Below are positions 8,822-18,990 of a stretch of 64,000 nucleotides of DNA, piece by piece. Numbering within the stretch: the first letter of the stretch is position 1; each line of letters opens with the position of its first letter. Source of the DNA: Acinetobacter amyesii (GTDB lineage Bacteria > Pseudomonadota > Gammaproteobacteria > Pseudomonadales > Moraxellaceae); assembly GCF_002018365.1 (NCBI RefSeq), contig NZ_MVKX01000005.1, positions 246,869 through 310,868 of the forward strand, written 5' to 3'. A program made the position numbers and the translations under genes. The notes beneath the pieces were generated by a model that saw only the letters and a program-made list of their open reading frames with translations, was not told where the DNA came from and made no database searches.

Positions 8822-9370
8822 TTAACTATATGCTGTTGGCGTCACAGTCGATGCTTCATCCACTTGAATATTAAAATCATCTGCATCTGAGGTGATCTCA
8901 GTAACCAAATCATCTGATTCTTTTTCTGCAGCGTTTTCAAGCCAGAATCCTTTGACTTTATCGTCCCCATCATGACCTGCAAAGACCACACTCATATACA
9001 GTTCTTTTTGCGGATAATCATATTTATACACAATCGTTGTGGTCTCACCTTCTCCCAGCCGAGTATTTGCCATTCGCTGAATCACTTCCACCTCAGCGCT
9101 AGGTTGACCTGCTGGAATCAGCTTTTTCATACGTGAGAACAGCTCCGGATCTGCCAGCATCGCATCACGAACATTTTCTTCAACCAATGCCAAAAAGCTG
9201 TCTTGATTGGGTTCGTGTAGCGCGACGAATAATTTTTCTGACTTCGCACGCTGTGAACTTGTCTCACTTGGTAGGCTTGATTCGAATTTTGCAATCAAGA
9301 AATCGCCGATTTTTTCACAAGCCGTTATAGGTAAGATTAAAGTGATGATGACGACTAATTTTTTCAACAC
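8822..9370 (-). CDS. Small predicted lipoprotein
   Basis: 182 residues. The start is GTG at 9370 with AGAGGG 8 bases before it; a TTG one codon later is an alternative. A short signal sequence ends in the lipobox ITAC, making Cys18 the probable lipidated residue. The mature part is mostly acidic, with a beta-rich centre (TTTIVYKYDYPQKELYMSVV) like the small NTF2/DUF3887-type domains. The protein at 11195-11638 has the same plan. The function is unknown. It converges with the export operon and lies upstream of, and divergent from, the gltP-like gene. Confidence 0.82.
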   Translation of the reverse strand: MLKKLVVIITLILPITACEKIGDFLIAKFESSLPSETSSQRAKSEKLFVALHEPNQDSFLALVEENVRDAMLADPELFSRMKKLIPAGQPSAEVEVIQRMANTRLGEGETTTIVYKYDYPQKELYMSVVFAGHDGDDKVKGFWLENAAEKESDDLVTEITSDADDFNIQVDEASTVTPTAYS

Positions 9371-9830
9371 CGTACAAGCCCTCTGGTTATTATTAATAAT
9401 ATATAACGTTAAAATTTAGTTCGGATGGTCTGTGTGATTTATAGAATTTTCACTGATTTATCTGCCTCACAAGTATAAAGCAAACTTCTATATAAAAATG
9501 AAAAATACAGGCTCACATTTAGTTTTTCGATCTTTCTAGGCAAATCAGAGATGTTGTGAAGTGTTTATTAATAACTCAATTTTATTCGTTTTATAAATTA
9601 AACTTAACAATCGAATCGCTTATACAACTTAAAATGATAATTTATCGATCAAACAGTTTGGTTTTGATCAAAATCGTTGGCTGTATTCTCATATAAACTG
9701 CAAAATATTGTCGTATTTATCTCCCAAATTATTCAGAACTTTTTGTCATGGCGGATTCAGTCTGTCTGCAACATTTGTTCGTGGATGACTGTGGGCTTTT
9801 TTCTCCCAAATCTGACATAAGAGCTGATGT
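9371..9830. promoter_or_regulatory. Upstream region of the gltP-like symporter gene and the lipoprotein gene
   Basis: 460 bp, AT-rich, without a convincing reading frame. It must hold two divergent promoters. I could not find a -35/-10 pair with good spacing and name none. No repeat or riboswitch was recognised. Confidence 0.4.
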
Positions 9831-11126
9831 ATGAAAAAGATTAAGGTGAGCCTTGCCTGGCAAATCGTGATTGCTCTCATTCTCGGTATACTTGTTGGTG
9901 CTTTCCTACACTATTCTCCTGAATATCGTGATGCTTTAGTTAATAACTTTTTGACTCCTTTGGGCTCAATTTTTATTAACCTTATTAAGATGATCGTTAT
10001 TCCGCTTGTTGTGTCGATGCTTATTTTAGGTATTGCCAATACAAGTCACGGTAGTAACTTAGGTAAACTAGGTTTCAAAACGATTATTTATTTTGAAATC
10101 ATTACCACTGTTGCTATTTTAGTCGGTTTAGTTGCAGCCAACGTATTCCAACCTGGTGCCGGCATTGATATGTCTGCATTGACGCAAGTCGATATTTCAA
10201 AGTATCAAGAAACAACACATGAAGTCAGTGAACATTCTCATGGTTTGATTCAAACAATACTTTCACTTATTCCATCTAACTTTTTTGCAGCTTTGACTAG
10301 TGGTCAAATGCTCCCAATCATCTTTTTCTCTGTGATGTTTGGTGTAGGTTTAGGTGCGCTTGATCAGGAAGTAAAACAACCTTTAATTAAAGTGTTGACC
10401 GCTGTTTCTGAAACGATGTTTAAAGTTACGCACATGATCATGATGTTTGCACCTATTGGTGTATTCGGCTTGATTGCTGCAACTGTTGCGAATTTCGGAT
10501 TCAGCTCTCTTGTGCCACTGCTTAAACTCGCAGTTTTAGTTTATGGTGCAATCTTCTTCTTTATTTTCATTGTATTAGGTGCTGTTGCTAAATTCTGTGG
10601 CTTCAGTGTTTGGGCCATTATCAAGATCTTAAAAGATGAATTGATTCTCGCGTATTCAACTGCAAGTTCTGAAACTGTCCTCCCCCGTATTATGGAAAAA
10701 ATGGAAGCTTATGGTGCTCCGAAACCGATTACCAGTTTCGTGATTCCAATTGGCTATTCATTTAACCTCGATGGTTCGACCCTATATCAAAGTATCGCGG
10801 CTATCTTTATTGCTCAGCTTTACGGGATCGATCTGACAATCACCCAACAAGTGATTCTGGTACTGACCTTGATGATTACCTCTAAAGGGATTGCAGGTGT
10901 ACCTGGCGTTTCTTTCGTGGTCTTGCTGGCGACTCTTGGCAGTGTCGGTATTCCTCTTGAAGGTCTGGCATTCATTGCGGGTATTGACCGTATTTTAGAT
11001 ATGGCACGTACTGTACTGAATGTGATTGGTAACGCGCTTGCGGTACTGGTGATCAGCAAATGGGAAGGCCAATTTGATACTGAAAAACAAAAAAATTATG
11101 CCGCTAATCTAAAAGATGCCGCTTAA
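9831..11126 (+). CDS. gltP: Glutamate/aspartate (dicarboxylate):cation symporter, GltP/DctA family
   Basis: 431 residues, inner membrane, DAACS family (Na+ or H+ coupled uptake of acidic amino acids or C4-dicarboxylates). Family marks: helix 2 motif LTPLGSIFINLIKMIVIPLV, the serine-rich hairpin AYSTASSETVLPRI near residue 280, the helix 7 motif SFNLDGSTLYQS (NMDGT-like) near 310, ITSKGIAGVPG near 350 and DRILDMARTVLNVIGN near 385. A His/Glu-rich insert (HEVSEHSH) lies in an outer loop near residue 130. GltP fits better than DctA, but the substrate cannot be fixed from sequence. It is a single gene ended by a strong terminator. Confidence 0.9.
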   Translation: MKKIKVSLAWQIVIALILGILVGAFLHYSPEYRDALVNNFLTPLGSIFINLIKMIVIPLVVSMLILGIANTSHGSNLGKLGFKTIIYFEIITTVAILVGLVAANVFQPGAGIDMSALTQVDISKYQETTHEVSEHSHGLIQTILSLIPSNFFAALTSGQMLPIIFFSVMFGVGLGALDQEVKQPLIKVLTAVSETMFKVTHMIMMFAPIGVFGLIAATVANFGFSSLVPLLKLAVLVYGAIFFFIFIVLGAVAKFCGFSVWAIIKILKDELILAYSTASSETVLPRIMEKMEAYGAPKPITSFVIPIGYSFNLDGSTLYQSIAAIFIAQLYGIDLTITQQVILVLTLMITSKGIAGVPGVSFVVLLATLGSVGIPLEGLAFIAGIDRILDMARTVLNVIGNALAVLVISKWEGQFDTEKQKNYAANLKDAA

Positions 11127-11136
11127 TTTTATGACA

Positions 11137-11166
11137 TAAAAAAGGACGCTTCAGCGTCCTTTTTTT
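11137..11166. terminator. Bidirectional terminator between gltP and the lipoprotein gene
   Basis: Perfect stem AGGACGCT/AGCGTCCT with loop TC, A-run before and T-run after. Confidence 0.9.
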
Positions 11167-11194
11167 ACAGCTTTGTTTTATTCTTTCACCAATT

Positions 11195-11638
11195 TTATTT
11201 ATTTTTTTCGCCAAAAACTGAAATATTAAAATCTCGAATTTTGTTACTTCCTGCGGGTTTATCAAAACTTACATCATACTGTACAAGGTTTTTATTGGTA
11301 TAACCGTACTCATAAGTGACCGTATATAAAGACGGTTTTTCAGTCGATTTTTCAATGTGCTTAGCCACTATATTTTTGCGTGAGTAATCTTGTTTCGGAA
11401 TGCCTCGTGCAAATTTACGCAGCTCTTTTTCATTCTGTTCAAACTTGGCTTTGAGTTCTGGTTCAAAGTAGGTGTACAGCTTTTCAAAATTGCCTTCACG
11501 CAACTGATCATAGGCAGCTTGGGCAACTACAGTCTGTTCAGCACTTGGGTCTGGGATTGCATTTAAGGCTTTTTGACCAATTTGGTCACAGCCGCCAAGC
11601 CCAATAAGTGAAGCCATTGCAAAATATTTTAATTTCAT
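11195..11638 (-). CDS. Small predicted lipoprotein (paralogue-like of 8822-9370)
   Basis: 147 residues. The signal sequence ends in LGGC, making Cys17 the lipidated residue. The mature part starts with a helix (EQTVVAQAAYDQLREGNFEK) and ends in beta strands (SLYTVTYEYGY, LVQYDVSFDKP). That is the pattern of small NTF2-like or DUF3887/DUF4019-type domains that occur in lipoproteins. It shares the plan, and weakly the strand sequences (TVTYEYGY against TIVYKYDY), with the lipoprotein on the other side of gltP. It lies just downstream of gyrA on the same strand but after the gyrA terminator. The role is unknown. Confidence 0.82.
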   Translation of the reverse strand: MKLKYFAMASLIGLGGCDQIGQKALNAIPDPSAEQTVVAQAAYDQLREGNFEKLYTYFEPELKAKFEQNEKELRKFARGIPKQDYSRKNIVAKHIEKSTEKPSLYTVTYEYGYTNKNLVQYDVSFDKPAGSNKIRDFNISVFGEKNK

Positions 11639-11671
11639 ATTGTACTCATCAATCTAAAATTATCTGTCTAT

Positions 11672-11698
11672 AAAAAAGGACGCCGTAGCGCCCTCTTT
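11672..11698 (-). terminator. Rho-independent terminator of gyrA
   Basis: On the minus strand: stem AGGGCGC/GCGTCCT (one G-T pair), loop TACG, then a run of T. It begins 14 bases after the gyrA stop. Confidence 0.85.
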
Positions 11699-11711
11699 TC
11701 TCAATCTTCAA

Positions 11712-14696
11712 TTAGTCTTCTTCAGGCTCATTGAGATCTGATTCACTGTCATTTTGATCAATAATCGTTGAATCATCGACAAGCTGCTCAGTTTCGATTG
11801 CTTCCACTTCTTCAAAAGTTTCGTCTTCTTCAACTGCTTCGATCGCCACAACACCGACTAAGATCTCGCTTTCACCTAAACGTATCAAACGAACACCTTG
11901 AGCATTACGACCTGTTTGTGCCACTTCAGACGCACGTGTACGAACCAGCGTACCACCATCTGAAATTAACATCAGCTCTTTAGACGCATCAATCGCTACC
12001 GCACCAACAAGTTCACCGTTACGTTCAGACGTTTTGATTGCAATAACACCTTTACCGCCACGTTTCTTAGTTGGGAAGTCATCTACTGGTGTACGTTTAC
12101 CATAACCATTAGCTGAAGCACAAAGTACTTCACCGGTTTCAGGTACAACCACCAATGACACAATACGACTAATGAGAGCTGAATCAGAGTTATCTTCATC
12201 ATCAGACTCTACATCCGCATCCTCAGCGTCTTCAGCTTGAGCTGCTGCACCAATGGTCACGCGCATACCACGAACACCTTTGGCAGAACGACCCATTGAA
12301 CGCACGTCAGTTTCTGCAAAACGAATGGCTTTACCTTCGTTTGAGAACAACATGATTTGTTGTTCTCCGTCGGTAATGGCAACACCGATTAAGGTGTCAT
12401 CACCATTGAGCTCAATTGCACGTAGACCGTTTGAACGAACATTCGAGAATTGTTCTAACTCAACACGTTTAATCGTACCGTATTCTGTTGCCATAAATAC
12501 GTAGAAGTTTTTACGAACGGCTTCCGCTTGCTGTGCAAAGTCATTGATGATTTCGTCATCAAGATCAGTCGTAGACAACTCTAGACCCAATTGTTTCAAC
12601 TGAATACGAAGTGCATCAGATAAATCATCTGCACCATCTTCAGTCTCAGCAAGTGCAGCTTCTAAGCCTGCAAAATGACTATTAATCACTTCATTGGTTT
12701 GTAGCTGTGCACTATTGGCTTTTACAAATGCTTTAAAGTCAGCCAAACGTTCTTTAAATTTCTTCGGCGCATCGACCACTGGTAAAATAGCAGTGATGGT
12801 TTCGTTTTCATCTAATGGCAATAAGTTCACCATCGGACGACCTTTCGCACCACGAGATGCTTGAGGTACTTCATATACTTTCAGACGATAAACTTTACCT
12901 ACATTGGTAAAGCAAAGCACTGTTGCGTGGTTTGAAGTCACGATCAAATGTTGGATGTAATCGTCTTCTTTCATTGAAGTTGCAGACTTACCACGTCCAC
13001 CACGACGCTGTGCAGCGTAGTCTGACAATGGTTGAGTTTTTGCATAGCCTGATTTAGAAACAGTCAGTACCATTTGCTCTTCAGGGATTAAATCTTCACG
13101 AGAGAAGTCGATACGTGATTCCACGATATCAGTACGACGTGCATCGCCATATTGTTGAAGGATTAAAGCTAATTCTTCTTTAATCACGTTCATCAATAAG
13201 TTGAAATCGTTCAAAATTGCAGTGTATTCAGCAATTTGACCTAGAATTTCTGTATATTCAGCTTGTAACTTGTCTTGTTCTAGACCAGTTAAGCGATGTA
13301 AACGAAGTTCTAAGATCGCACCTACTTGGGTTGGAGACAGACGATAAATATCACCTGTTAAACCAAATGGACGTGCTGGATCTTCGCCTTCAATTTCATC
13401 TGGACGGACAGATACCGCACCCGCTTTTTCAAGCAATGCAACAACACCACCGCCTGCCCACTCGCCCGCTTGTAAACGTTCACGTGCTTCGCTAGGGTTT
13501 GCAGATGTTTTGATGGTTTCAATGATCGCATCGATATTTGCGAGTGCAACCGTCAAACCTTCTAAGATATGTCCACGTTCACGTGCTTTACGCAATTCGA
13601 ACATGGTACGGCGTGTAACCACTTCCTGACGGTGACGGATAAACGCAGCGATAATATCTTTCAAGTTCATTAACTTAGGCTGACCATTATCGAGGCAGAC
13701 CATGTTAATGCTGAATGAATTTTCTAATTGGGTATTTTGGAATAGGTTATTTACAATCACTTCAGCGTTTTCACCACGCTTCAAGTCAATTGCAATACGC
13801 ATCCCTTCTTTATCTGATTCATCACGAAGTTCAGAAATACCTTCAAGTTTTTTCTCTTTGACCAACTCAGCAATACGTTCAATGGTTTTTGCTTTGTTAA
13901 CTTGATAAGGAATTTCAGTGAAGACAATCGTGCTGCGGCCCGATTTTTGGTCTTCTTCAATGTGATATTTACCACGGATATGCAAACGACCTTTACCAGT
14001 ACGGTACGCATCGACAATGCCTGATTTACCGTAAATGATACCGCCTGTAGGGAAGTCTGGACCAGAAATGTGTTCCATTAACCCTTCAATGCTGATGTGC
14101 GGATCGTTGGCATAAGCAAGACATGCATTAATGACTTCTGTCATGTTATGCGGAGCCATGTTCGTTGCCATACCTACAGCAATACCAGCTACACCGTTAA
14201 TCAACAAGTTAGGCACACGTGTTGGCATGACTTGTGGAATACGTTCAGAACCATCGTAGTTGTCTTCCCACTCTACGGTATCTTTCTCAAGATCCGCTAA
14301 AAGTTCGTGGGTCAATTTACGCATACGAACTTCGGTATAACGCATTGCTGCTGCACTGTCACCATCGACAGAACCGAAGTTACCCTGACCATCAACCAAT
14401 TGATAGCGTAAGCTGAAATCTTGAGCCATACGAACAATAGTTTCGTATACAGCTGAGTCACCATGTGGGTGATATTTACCGATGACGTCACCGACTACAC
14501 GGGCAGACTTTTTGTAAGCTTTGTTGTAGTCATTGCCCAATTCGTGCATTGCAAAAAGCACACGACGGTGAACAGGTTTGAGACCATCTCGGACATCTGG
14601 CAACGCACGTGACACAATCACGCTCATTGCATAATCGAGATATGAGCTCTTCAGTTCATCCTCAATGGCAATCGGTCTAATTTCCGATACGCTCAT
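11712..14696 (-). CDS. gyrA: DNA gyrase subunit A, with an insertion in the C-terminal domain
   Basis: The DNA-cutting subunit of gyrase (A2B2), which introduces negative supercoils. The N-terminal half is standard: quinolone-resistance region [10 protein letters not shown] with Ser81 and Glu85 unchanged, and catalytic Tyr120 in [10 protein letters not shown]. The GyrA box QRRGGRG opens the beta-pinwheel domain near residue 560. At 994 residues it is much longer than E. coli GyrA (875). About 85 residues, helical and acidic, are inserted between ILPVVDAP and [11 protein letters not shown] (roughly bases 12517-12770). A second acidic insert with many Asp/Glu (about 12180-12240) and a long acidic C-terminal tail add the rest. 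It is transcribed alone. Confidence 0.97.
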   Translation of the reverse strand: MSVSEIRPIAIEDELKSSYLDYAMSVIVSRALPDVRDGLKPVHRRVLFAMHELGNDYNKAYKKSARVVGDVIGKYHPHGDSAVYETIVRMAQDFSLRYQLVDGQGNFGSVDGDSAAAMRYTEVRMRKLTHELLADLEKDTVEWEDNYDGSERIPQVMPTRVPNLLINGVAGIAVGMATNMAPHNMTEVINACLAYANDPHISIEGLMEHISGPDFPTGGIIYGKSGIVDAYRTGKGRLHIRGKYHIEEDQKSGRSTIVFTEIPYQVNKAKTIERIAELVKEKKLEGISELRDESDKEGMRIAIDLKRGENAEVIVNNLFQNTQLENSFSINMVCLDNGQPKLMNLKDIIAAFIRHRQEVVTRRTMFELRKARERGHILEGLTVALANIDAIIETIKTSANPSEARERLQAGEWAGGGVVALLEKAGAVSVRPDEIEGEDPARPFGLTGDIYRLSPTQVGAILELRLHRLTGLEQDKLQAEYTEILGQIAEYTAILNDFNLLMNVIKEELALILQQYGDARRTDIVESRIDFSREDLIPEEQMVLTVSKSGYAKTQPLSDYAAQRRGGRGKSATSMKEDDYIQHLIVTSNHATVLCFTNVGKVYRLKVYEVPQASRGAKGRPMVNLLPLDENETITAILPVVDAPKKFKERLADFKAFVKANSAQLQTNEVINSHFAGLEAALAETEDGADDLSDALRIQLKQLGLELSTTDLDDEIINDFAQQAEAVRKNFYVFMATEYGTIKRVELEQFSNVRSNGLRAIELNGDDTLIGVAITDGEQQIMLFSNEGKAIRFAETDVRSMGRSAKGVRGMRVTIGAAAQAEDAEDADVESDDEDNSDSALISRIVSLVVVPETGEVLCASANGYGKRTPVDDFPTKKRGGKGVIAIKTSERNGELVGAVAIDASKELMLISDGGTLVRTRASEVAQTGRNAQGVRLIRLGESEILVGVVAIEAVEEDETFEEVEAIETEQLVDDSTIIDQNDSESDLNEPEED

Positions 14697-14898
14697 GCAT
14701 ACTCCTTGTTATACAAGCAGAATTCTGCCCGCATTTATATATCGTAAATCTGTAAAAATTAGTTCAAAAAACACTGAACCAATATCAAAAATCAAGTCCA
14801 ACAGTATAGCATAAAAACCCTGATTTTTGTGCCAATCATCTTGCACTAGAACCATGATTTTTTGTATTTATTTTAAGCATTTTGATTTTATTTGCTGT

Positions 14899-14926
14899 GA
14901 AAAAAACCTCTACGAATAGAGGTTAT
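14899..14926 (-). terminator. Terminator downstream of the 14987-15619 gene
   Basis: Stem AACCTCTA/TAGAGGTT with loop TTCG when read on the minus strand, followed by a T-run. Confidence 0.85.
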
Positions 14927-14986
14927 TTAATGTTCAAAAAAAATCTTTTCGAAGCTTCAAATTTAGACGCATAAATGTGATAAAAA

Positions 14987-15619
14987 TCACTCTTTATGAA
15001 ATTGCATGACCTCTATTTCTTGAGGTACATGATCCTGCTGCATCCATGGGTATGCTGTTAAGAACAAACCTAAAATAAGCGGAAATTCATAAACTTCTTC
15101 AATGAAATCCTTATAAGCCAAATCGTACAAAAATAAAAAACTAAGACTTCGACTATGCTCAACTGCATCAGAAATCAGTAAGCCCAATATCACCAAGCCC
15201 AATGGCCAAATTGGTAAAGCCAAGGTTTTTAGCTTAAGTGCAATTTCTTGGCGTAAATACGGCGAAAACAGCATAAAGACGACAGGTGCAATCATGAATA
15301 CCGAAATTAAACGAAAATACGGTTTAGGCACATCAGGAAAATAGTCGCGCCCCCAGCTAATGCTACGACCAAATAGCAACAACCACCATGCGACAGCCCA
15401 CAACCAAAATTGTTTCTTTCCATCTTGCATTTCAAGTGGTCGAATATAGAAAAAAGTAAAAATCGCAAAAAACAGCAATAACAATGCTTGGACCGATTCA
15501 ACTGCTGTAACAGTCATTCCATCAAATAAAGGAAAAGAGATACTTTGTAAAACAGGAAAAAGTAAACAGCAGATCATCAGCACCAATACACTGACTGGTA
15601 ACTGAAAATCAAATTTCAA
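14987..15619 (-). CDS. Hypothetical multi-pass membrane protein
   Basis: About 211 residues with five or six hydrophobic segments (for example LPVSVLVLMICCLLFPVL, ALLLLFFAIFTFFYI, LWAVAWWLLLFG, FMIAPVVFMLF, LGLVILGLLISDAVEH, FPLILGLFLTAYPWM). I do not recognise the family. I chose TTG at 15619 because GGCGGAG sits 7 bases before it and the product starts with a normal short N-terminus (KFDFQLPVSV). A longer frame from another TTG at 15712 has no ribosome binding site. HSRS and FIEEVYEF in loops could be functional residues, but nothing firm can be said. Transcribed alone, between gyrA and etfA. Confidence 0.75.
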   Translation of the reverse strand: MKFDFQLPVSVLVLMICCLLFPVLQSISFPLFDGMTVTAVESVQALLLLFFAIFTFFYIRPLEMQDGKKQFWLWAVAWWLLLFGRSISWGRDYFPDVPKPYFRLISVFMIAPVVFMLFSPYLRQEIALKLKTLALPIWPLGLVILGLLISDAVEHSRSLSFLFLYDLAYKDFIEEVYEFPLILGLFLTAYPWMQQDHVPQEIEVMQFHKE

Positions 15620-16027
15620 AGGGAGACTCCGCCTAAAGGGCAAGTTCAATAAAATAGCAATGTTAACACAAAATATACAATCCTTTAAGCTTGCTTTAAG
15701 TTTTAGATTCAAACTTGAAGAATAGATCTTGATTTTTTTATTTTAAATCTTTGTATTTTTTATAATTTATTAATTTCCATCCTATTACCAAGCGATTGCT
15801 CCTGCTTACTTACCATTTAAGTTTCAACATACGTTTAGCTTACGCTACAGTAGTGCCTAATACTGACAACAAGAAATCACATCGTATGAATTTTGAAGTA
15901 CTAAATTAAAAATTCTGTACCCTCATAAATATGAAAAATAAAAATGCAATGCATATTTATGTAAATTCATGCATGGCTAATCCTTTAGGTATGATCAAGA
16001 ATATCTACAACGCCATTCATTCCGCAA
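15620..16027. other. Intergenic region, no gene seen
   Basis: About 410 AT-rich bases between the membrane protein gene and the etfA terminator. No reading frame with a convincing start, no repeat and no RNA gene were recognised. The right-hand part carries no visible promoter pointing into etfA, because etfA runs leftwards into it. Confidence 0.4.
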
Positions 16028-16067
16028 TAAAAAACGCCCCTAAGCCATAAGCTTAGGAGCGTCTTGA
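16028..16067 (-). terminator. Rho-independent terminator of the etfBA operon
   Basis: Twelve-pair stem (minus strand ACGCTCCTAAGC/GCTTAGGGGCGT, one G-T pair), five-base loop, then six T. Confidence 0.9.
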
Positions 16068-16081
16068 ACTGTGTTCAGAAA

Positions 16082-17014
16082 TTAGATTTTAGATACTAAT
16101 TCTGGAACTACAGTGTTCAAGTCACCTACTAACCAGTAGTCAGCTACTGAGTTAATTGGCGCTTCTTCGTCTTTGTTGATCGCAACGATCACTTTAGATT
16201 CTTTCATACCTGCCAAGTGCTGAATCGCACCTGAGATACCCACTGCGATGTACAAGTCAGGAGCAACGATTTTACCTGTTTGACCTACTTGCATATCGTT
16301 TGGTACGAAACCAGCATCAACTGCTGCACGAGATGCACCTTGAGCAGCACCAAGCTTGTCCGCTAATGGGTCAAGTACAGTGTGATAGTTTTCACCTGAA
16401 CCAACACCACGACCACCTGAAACAACAATACGTGCAGCTGTTAATTCTGGACGTTCTGATTTCACGATTTCTTCAGAAACGAACTTAGAAATACCAGCAT
16501 CACCAGTAGAAGCAACAGCTTCAACTGCAGCAGAACCGCCCTCGCTTGCAACAGCATCAAATGCAGTACCACGAACAGTCGCAACTACAACAGACTCGCC
16601 AGACTCTACAGTTGCAATCGCGTTACCTGCATAGATTGGACGTTTGAAAGTTTTAGGGCTTTCAACTGCAATGATGTCACTCAACATGCTTACGTCTAAA
16701 AGTGCAGCAGCACGTGGAAGAACGTTTTTACCTGTTGTTGTAGAAGCGGCAAGGATGTGAGTGTAACCCGCACCGATAGAAGCAACTAATTTAGCAACGT
16801 TTTCAGCCAATTGGTTTGCATAAGCAGCGTCGTCAGCAAGCAATACTTTGCTTACACCAGCTACTTTAGCCGCTTGGTCAGCAACTGCTTGAGCGCCTGA
16901 ACCAGCTACTAATACAGTGATATCACCACCGATTTTTTGCGCTGCAGCAACAACGTTAAGAGTTGCACCATTTAGTGCTTTGTTGTCGTGCTCAGCGATA
17001 ACTAAAATACTCAT
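16082..17014 (-). CDS. etfA: Electron transfer flavoprotein, alpha subunit
   Basis: The FAD-carrying subunit of the ETF heterodimer, which takes electrons from acyl-CoA and other dehydrogenases and passes them to ETF:ubiquinone oxidoreductase. It has 310 residues, the normal length. The C-terminal FAD domain is clear: RIVVSGGRGVGSGENY near residue 195, GASRAAVDAGFVPNDMQVGQ near 230, PDLYIAVGISGAIQHLAGM near 255 and VIVAINKDEEAPI near 280. It is the second gene of the operon, 18 bases after the etfB stop, and is ended by a strong terminator. Confidence 0.97.
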   Translation of the reverse strand: MSILVIAEHDNKALNGATLNVVAAAQKIGGDITVLVAGSGAQAVADQAAKVAGVSKVLLADDAAYANQLAENVAKLVASIGAGYTHILAASTTTGKNVLPRAAALLDVSMLSDIIAVESPKTFKRPIYAGNAIATVESGESVVVATVRGTAFDAVASEGGSAAVEAVASTGDAGISKFVSEEIVKSERPELTAARIVVSGGRGVGSGENYHTVLDPLADKLGAAQGASRAAVDAGFVPNDMQVGQTGKIVAPDLYIAVGISGAIQHLAGMKESKVIVAINKDEEAPINSVADYWLVGDLNTVVPELVSKI

Positions 17015-17032
17015 GATTTTTATCCTTCTGTA

Positions 17033-17785
17033 TTAGATCACTTTCGCTTCGTTTTTCAATTTGTCTACAAGCTCGTCTACAGACTTCACTTGTACGCCCG
17101 CTTTACGTTCTGCTGGAGCTTCAACTTTAACAGTTTTAAGCTTAGTCGCAGGTGAAACGCCATAATCAGCAGGTGACTTAATATCAAGCGGTTTTTTACG
17201 CGCTTTCATGATGTTTGGAAGAGCAGCATAACGTGGCTCATTCAAACGTAAGTCAGTTGTGATGATTGCAGGAAGTGCAAGTTCAACAGTTTGTAAACCA
17301 CCGTCGATTTCACGAGTCACTTGTACTTTGTCGCCTTCAACTTTAACTTCTGAAGCGAAAGTACCTTGGCCAGCACCTAAAAGCGCGCCAAGCATCTGAC
17401 CAACTTGGTTAGAGTCGTCATCAATTGCTTGTTTACCAAGAAGGATCAATTGAGGTTGTTCAGCTTCTACAACACCTTTTAGGATTTTTGCAACTTCAAG
17501 TGCACCTAACTGGCTGTCGTCAGCTTCAACAAGGATACCGCGGTCTGCACCAAGCGCCATAGAAGAACGGATTTGTTCTTGAGCTTCTTTAGGACCAATA
17601 GAAACAACAACGATTTCTGAAACAGTTCCTTTTTCTTTTAAACGAACCGCTTCTTCCACTGCGATTTCACAGAATGGGTTAATTGACATTTTAACGTTCG
17701 TTAAGTCAACACCACTGTTGTCCGGCTTAACGCGAACTTTAACGTTGGCATCAACCACACGTTTTACAGCAACAAGAGCCTTCAT
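17033..17785 (-). CDS. etfB: Electron transfer flavoprotein, beta subunit
   Basis: 250 residues, the partner of EtfA; the beta subunit binds AMP and docks with the dehydrogenases. It starts [19 protein letters not shown], as the family does. [20 protein letters not shown] near residue 35 and the ETF-beta signature region [21 protein letters not shown] near residue 185 are both present. First gene of the etfBA operon, with a long upstream region (525 bp) that must hold its promoter. Nothing unusual. Confidence 0.97.
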   Translation of the reverse strand: MKALVAVKRVVDANVKVRVKPDNSGVDLTNVKMSINPFCEIAVEEAVRLKEKGTVSEIVVVSIGPKEAQEQIRSSMALGADRGILVEADDSQLGALEVAKILKGVVEAEQPQLILLGKQAIDDDSNQVGQMLGALLGAGQGTFASEVKVEGDKVQVTREIDGGLQTVELALPAIITTDLRLNEPRYAALPNIMKARKKPLDIKSPADYGVSPATKLKTVKVEAPAERKAGVQVKSVDELVDKLKNEAKVI

Positions 17786-18247
17786 GTAATCCTCGGCTGT
17801 TTTAGCAAATGTAAATGTTGAGAAAAGTTATATTAACTCTTCACTTTAAATTTTTTAGGTGCCCTATCTTGCAATGTGTACGGCATTTCGGTCAAGTCAC
17901 AATTATCGAAAGACCTGTAAAAAAGCGTAATTTCCTTGAACTTATCGTTCACATTTTTTAAAGAATGCTTCAGTTATCCAAAAAAACGCATTATTCAGTT
18001 ATTTTTTAAGCATTGATTTTTATTATTTTTTTACTTGATTTAGCTCATCAAAAGATCTGATTTAATATCAATTTTCGATCAATCTTTCTTAAATAGAGCT
18101 TTCTCTCTACACATTCGGCAACATATCTAAACTTGTCATTTAAGATAGAAGCATAATGAATTTAGCGCTGATTTCACTTTTCTGAAGCTAATTGGCGTGT
18201 TTTTCTCCCTTTCTTATTCTTAATATCTGTCGATATTCAGCACATAT
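17786..18247. promoter_or_regulatory. Upstream region of etfBA
   Basis: Long AT-rich gap without a convincing reading frame. The part nearest 17785 must carry the etfB promoter. I could not assign hexamers with confidence, and I see no repeat or RNA element. Confidence 0.4.
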
Positions 18248-18278
18248 AAAAAAACCTCCGCTTTCACGAAGGTTTTAG
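18248..18278 (-). terminator. Terminator of the LysE-type exporter gene
   Basis: Minus-strand stem AACCTTCG/CGGAGGTT (one G-T pair), loop TGAAAG, then seven T. Confidence 0.82.
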
Positions 18279-18310
18279 TTAAGGCATTTAGCCCATTTTA
18301 CATTTGCGTT

Positions 18311-18916
18311 TTAATTGGCAATTAACCACGTCGCAGCAAGAGCTAATAAACCACCTGATGTACCATCAATCCACTTTTGTTTGCGTTCGTCGATTTCAGT
18401 TTTTTGTGTAATACGTGCAAAGACCACACTCAAACTACAATACACCACAAATATCAGCCCAATAAAAATGAAGGACAAAATCAAGCCTTGGCTCACGGTA
18501 TTCGCTGATTTATCGATAAATTGCGGCAAAATTGCAAAATAAATCAACATACCTTTCGGGTTCAGTAAAGCCGTAAAAAAGCCTTTTTTAATCGGGTTTG
18601 ACGCTGACTTTTTCTCAATACTTAATTTTTTACTGCTAAATACTGAACGTAGCAAATGCGTCGCCAAATATAAAAGATAAGCAATCCCCAACCAGCGGAT
18701 TGTTTCAAAGAGTAGTGGAAATGACACGATAATCGCAGCAATACCCAATGCCACCAAAATCGAGTGAACCAAGTAACCTGAACACACACCTACTGTTGCC
18801 ATCATGCCTGCTTTTGCATCCTTACCCATCACTTGTGACAGGATAAAAAGCATATCGGGTCCTGGTGTGAAAATAAGGGGAATTACCGTTAAGGCAAATA
18901 AAGCAAATACAGACAT
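18311..18916 (-). CDS. LysE/RhtB-family amino-acid exporter
   Basis: 201 residues, six membrane helices, the normal size for the LysE/RhtB family of amino-acid efflux proteins in the inner membrane. The family signature FTPGPDMLFILSQ lies at residues 16-28, followed by GVCSGYLVHSILVALGIAA. NPKGMLIYFAILPQFID near residue 118 is also typical. It is divergent from an Lrp/AsnC-type regulator gene with about 110 bp between the two starts. This arrangement usually means the regulator controls the exporter in response to the exported amino acid. Which amino acid is exported cannot be read from the sequence. Confidence 0.92.
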   Translation of the reverse strand: MSVFALFALTVIPLIFTPGPDMLFILSQVMGKDAKAGMMATVGVCSGYLVHSILVALGIAAIIVSFPLLFETIRWLGIAYLLYLATHLLRSVFSSKKLSIEKKSASNPIKKGFFTALLNPKGMLIYFAILPQFIDKSANTVSQGLILSFIFIGLIFVVYCSLSVVFARITQKTEIDERKQKWIDGTSGGLLALAATWLIAN

Positions 18917-18990
18917 TTCAATTTTCCCTTTCTATGTCCTGAAAGTGAAATTAGTATGTTTGAATCGCTTTAAAATAGGATATCAAATAT

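Noticed and set aside
11768..13905. Several frames of 60-90 codons on the plus strand across gyrA
   Set aside because: They are antisense shadows of the gyrA codon pattern, without start signals or recognisable products. The same applies to shadows over serC, etfA, dapF, radA, ahcY, the RND gene and others.
14430..14470. Quinolone-resistance mutation in gyrA
   Set aside because: Ser81 and Glu85 (A. baumannii numbering) are both the wild-type residues.
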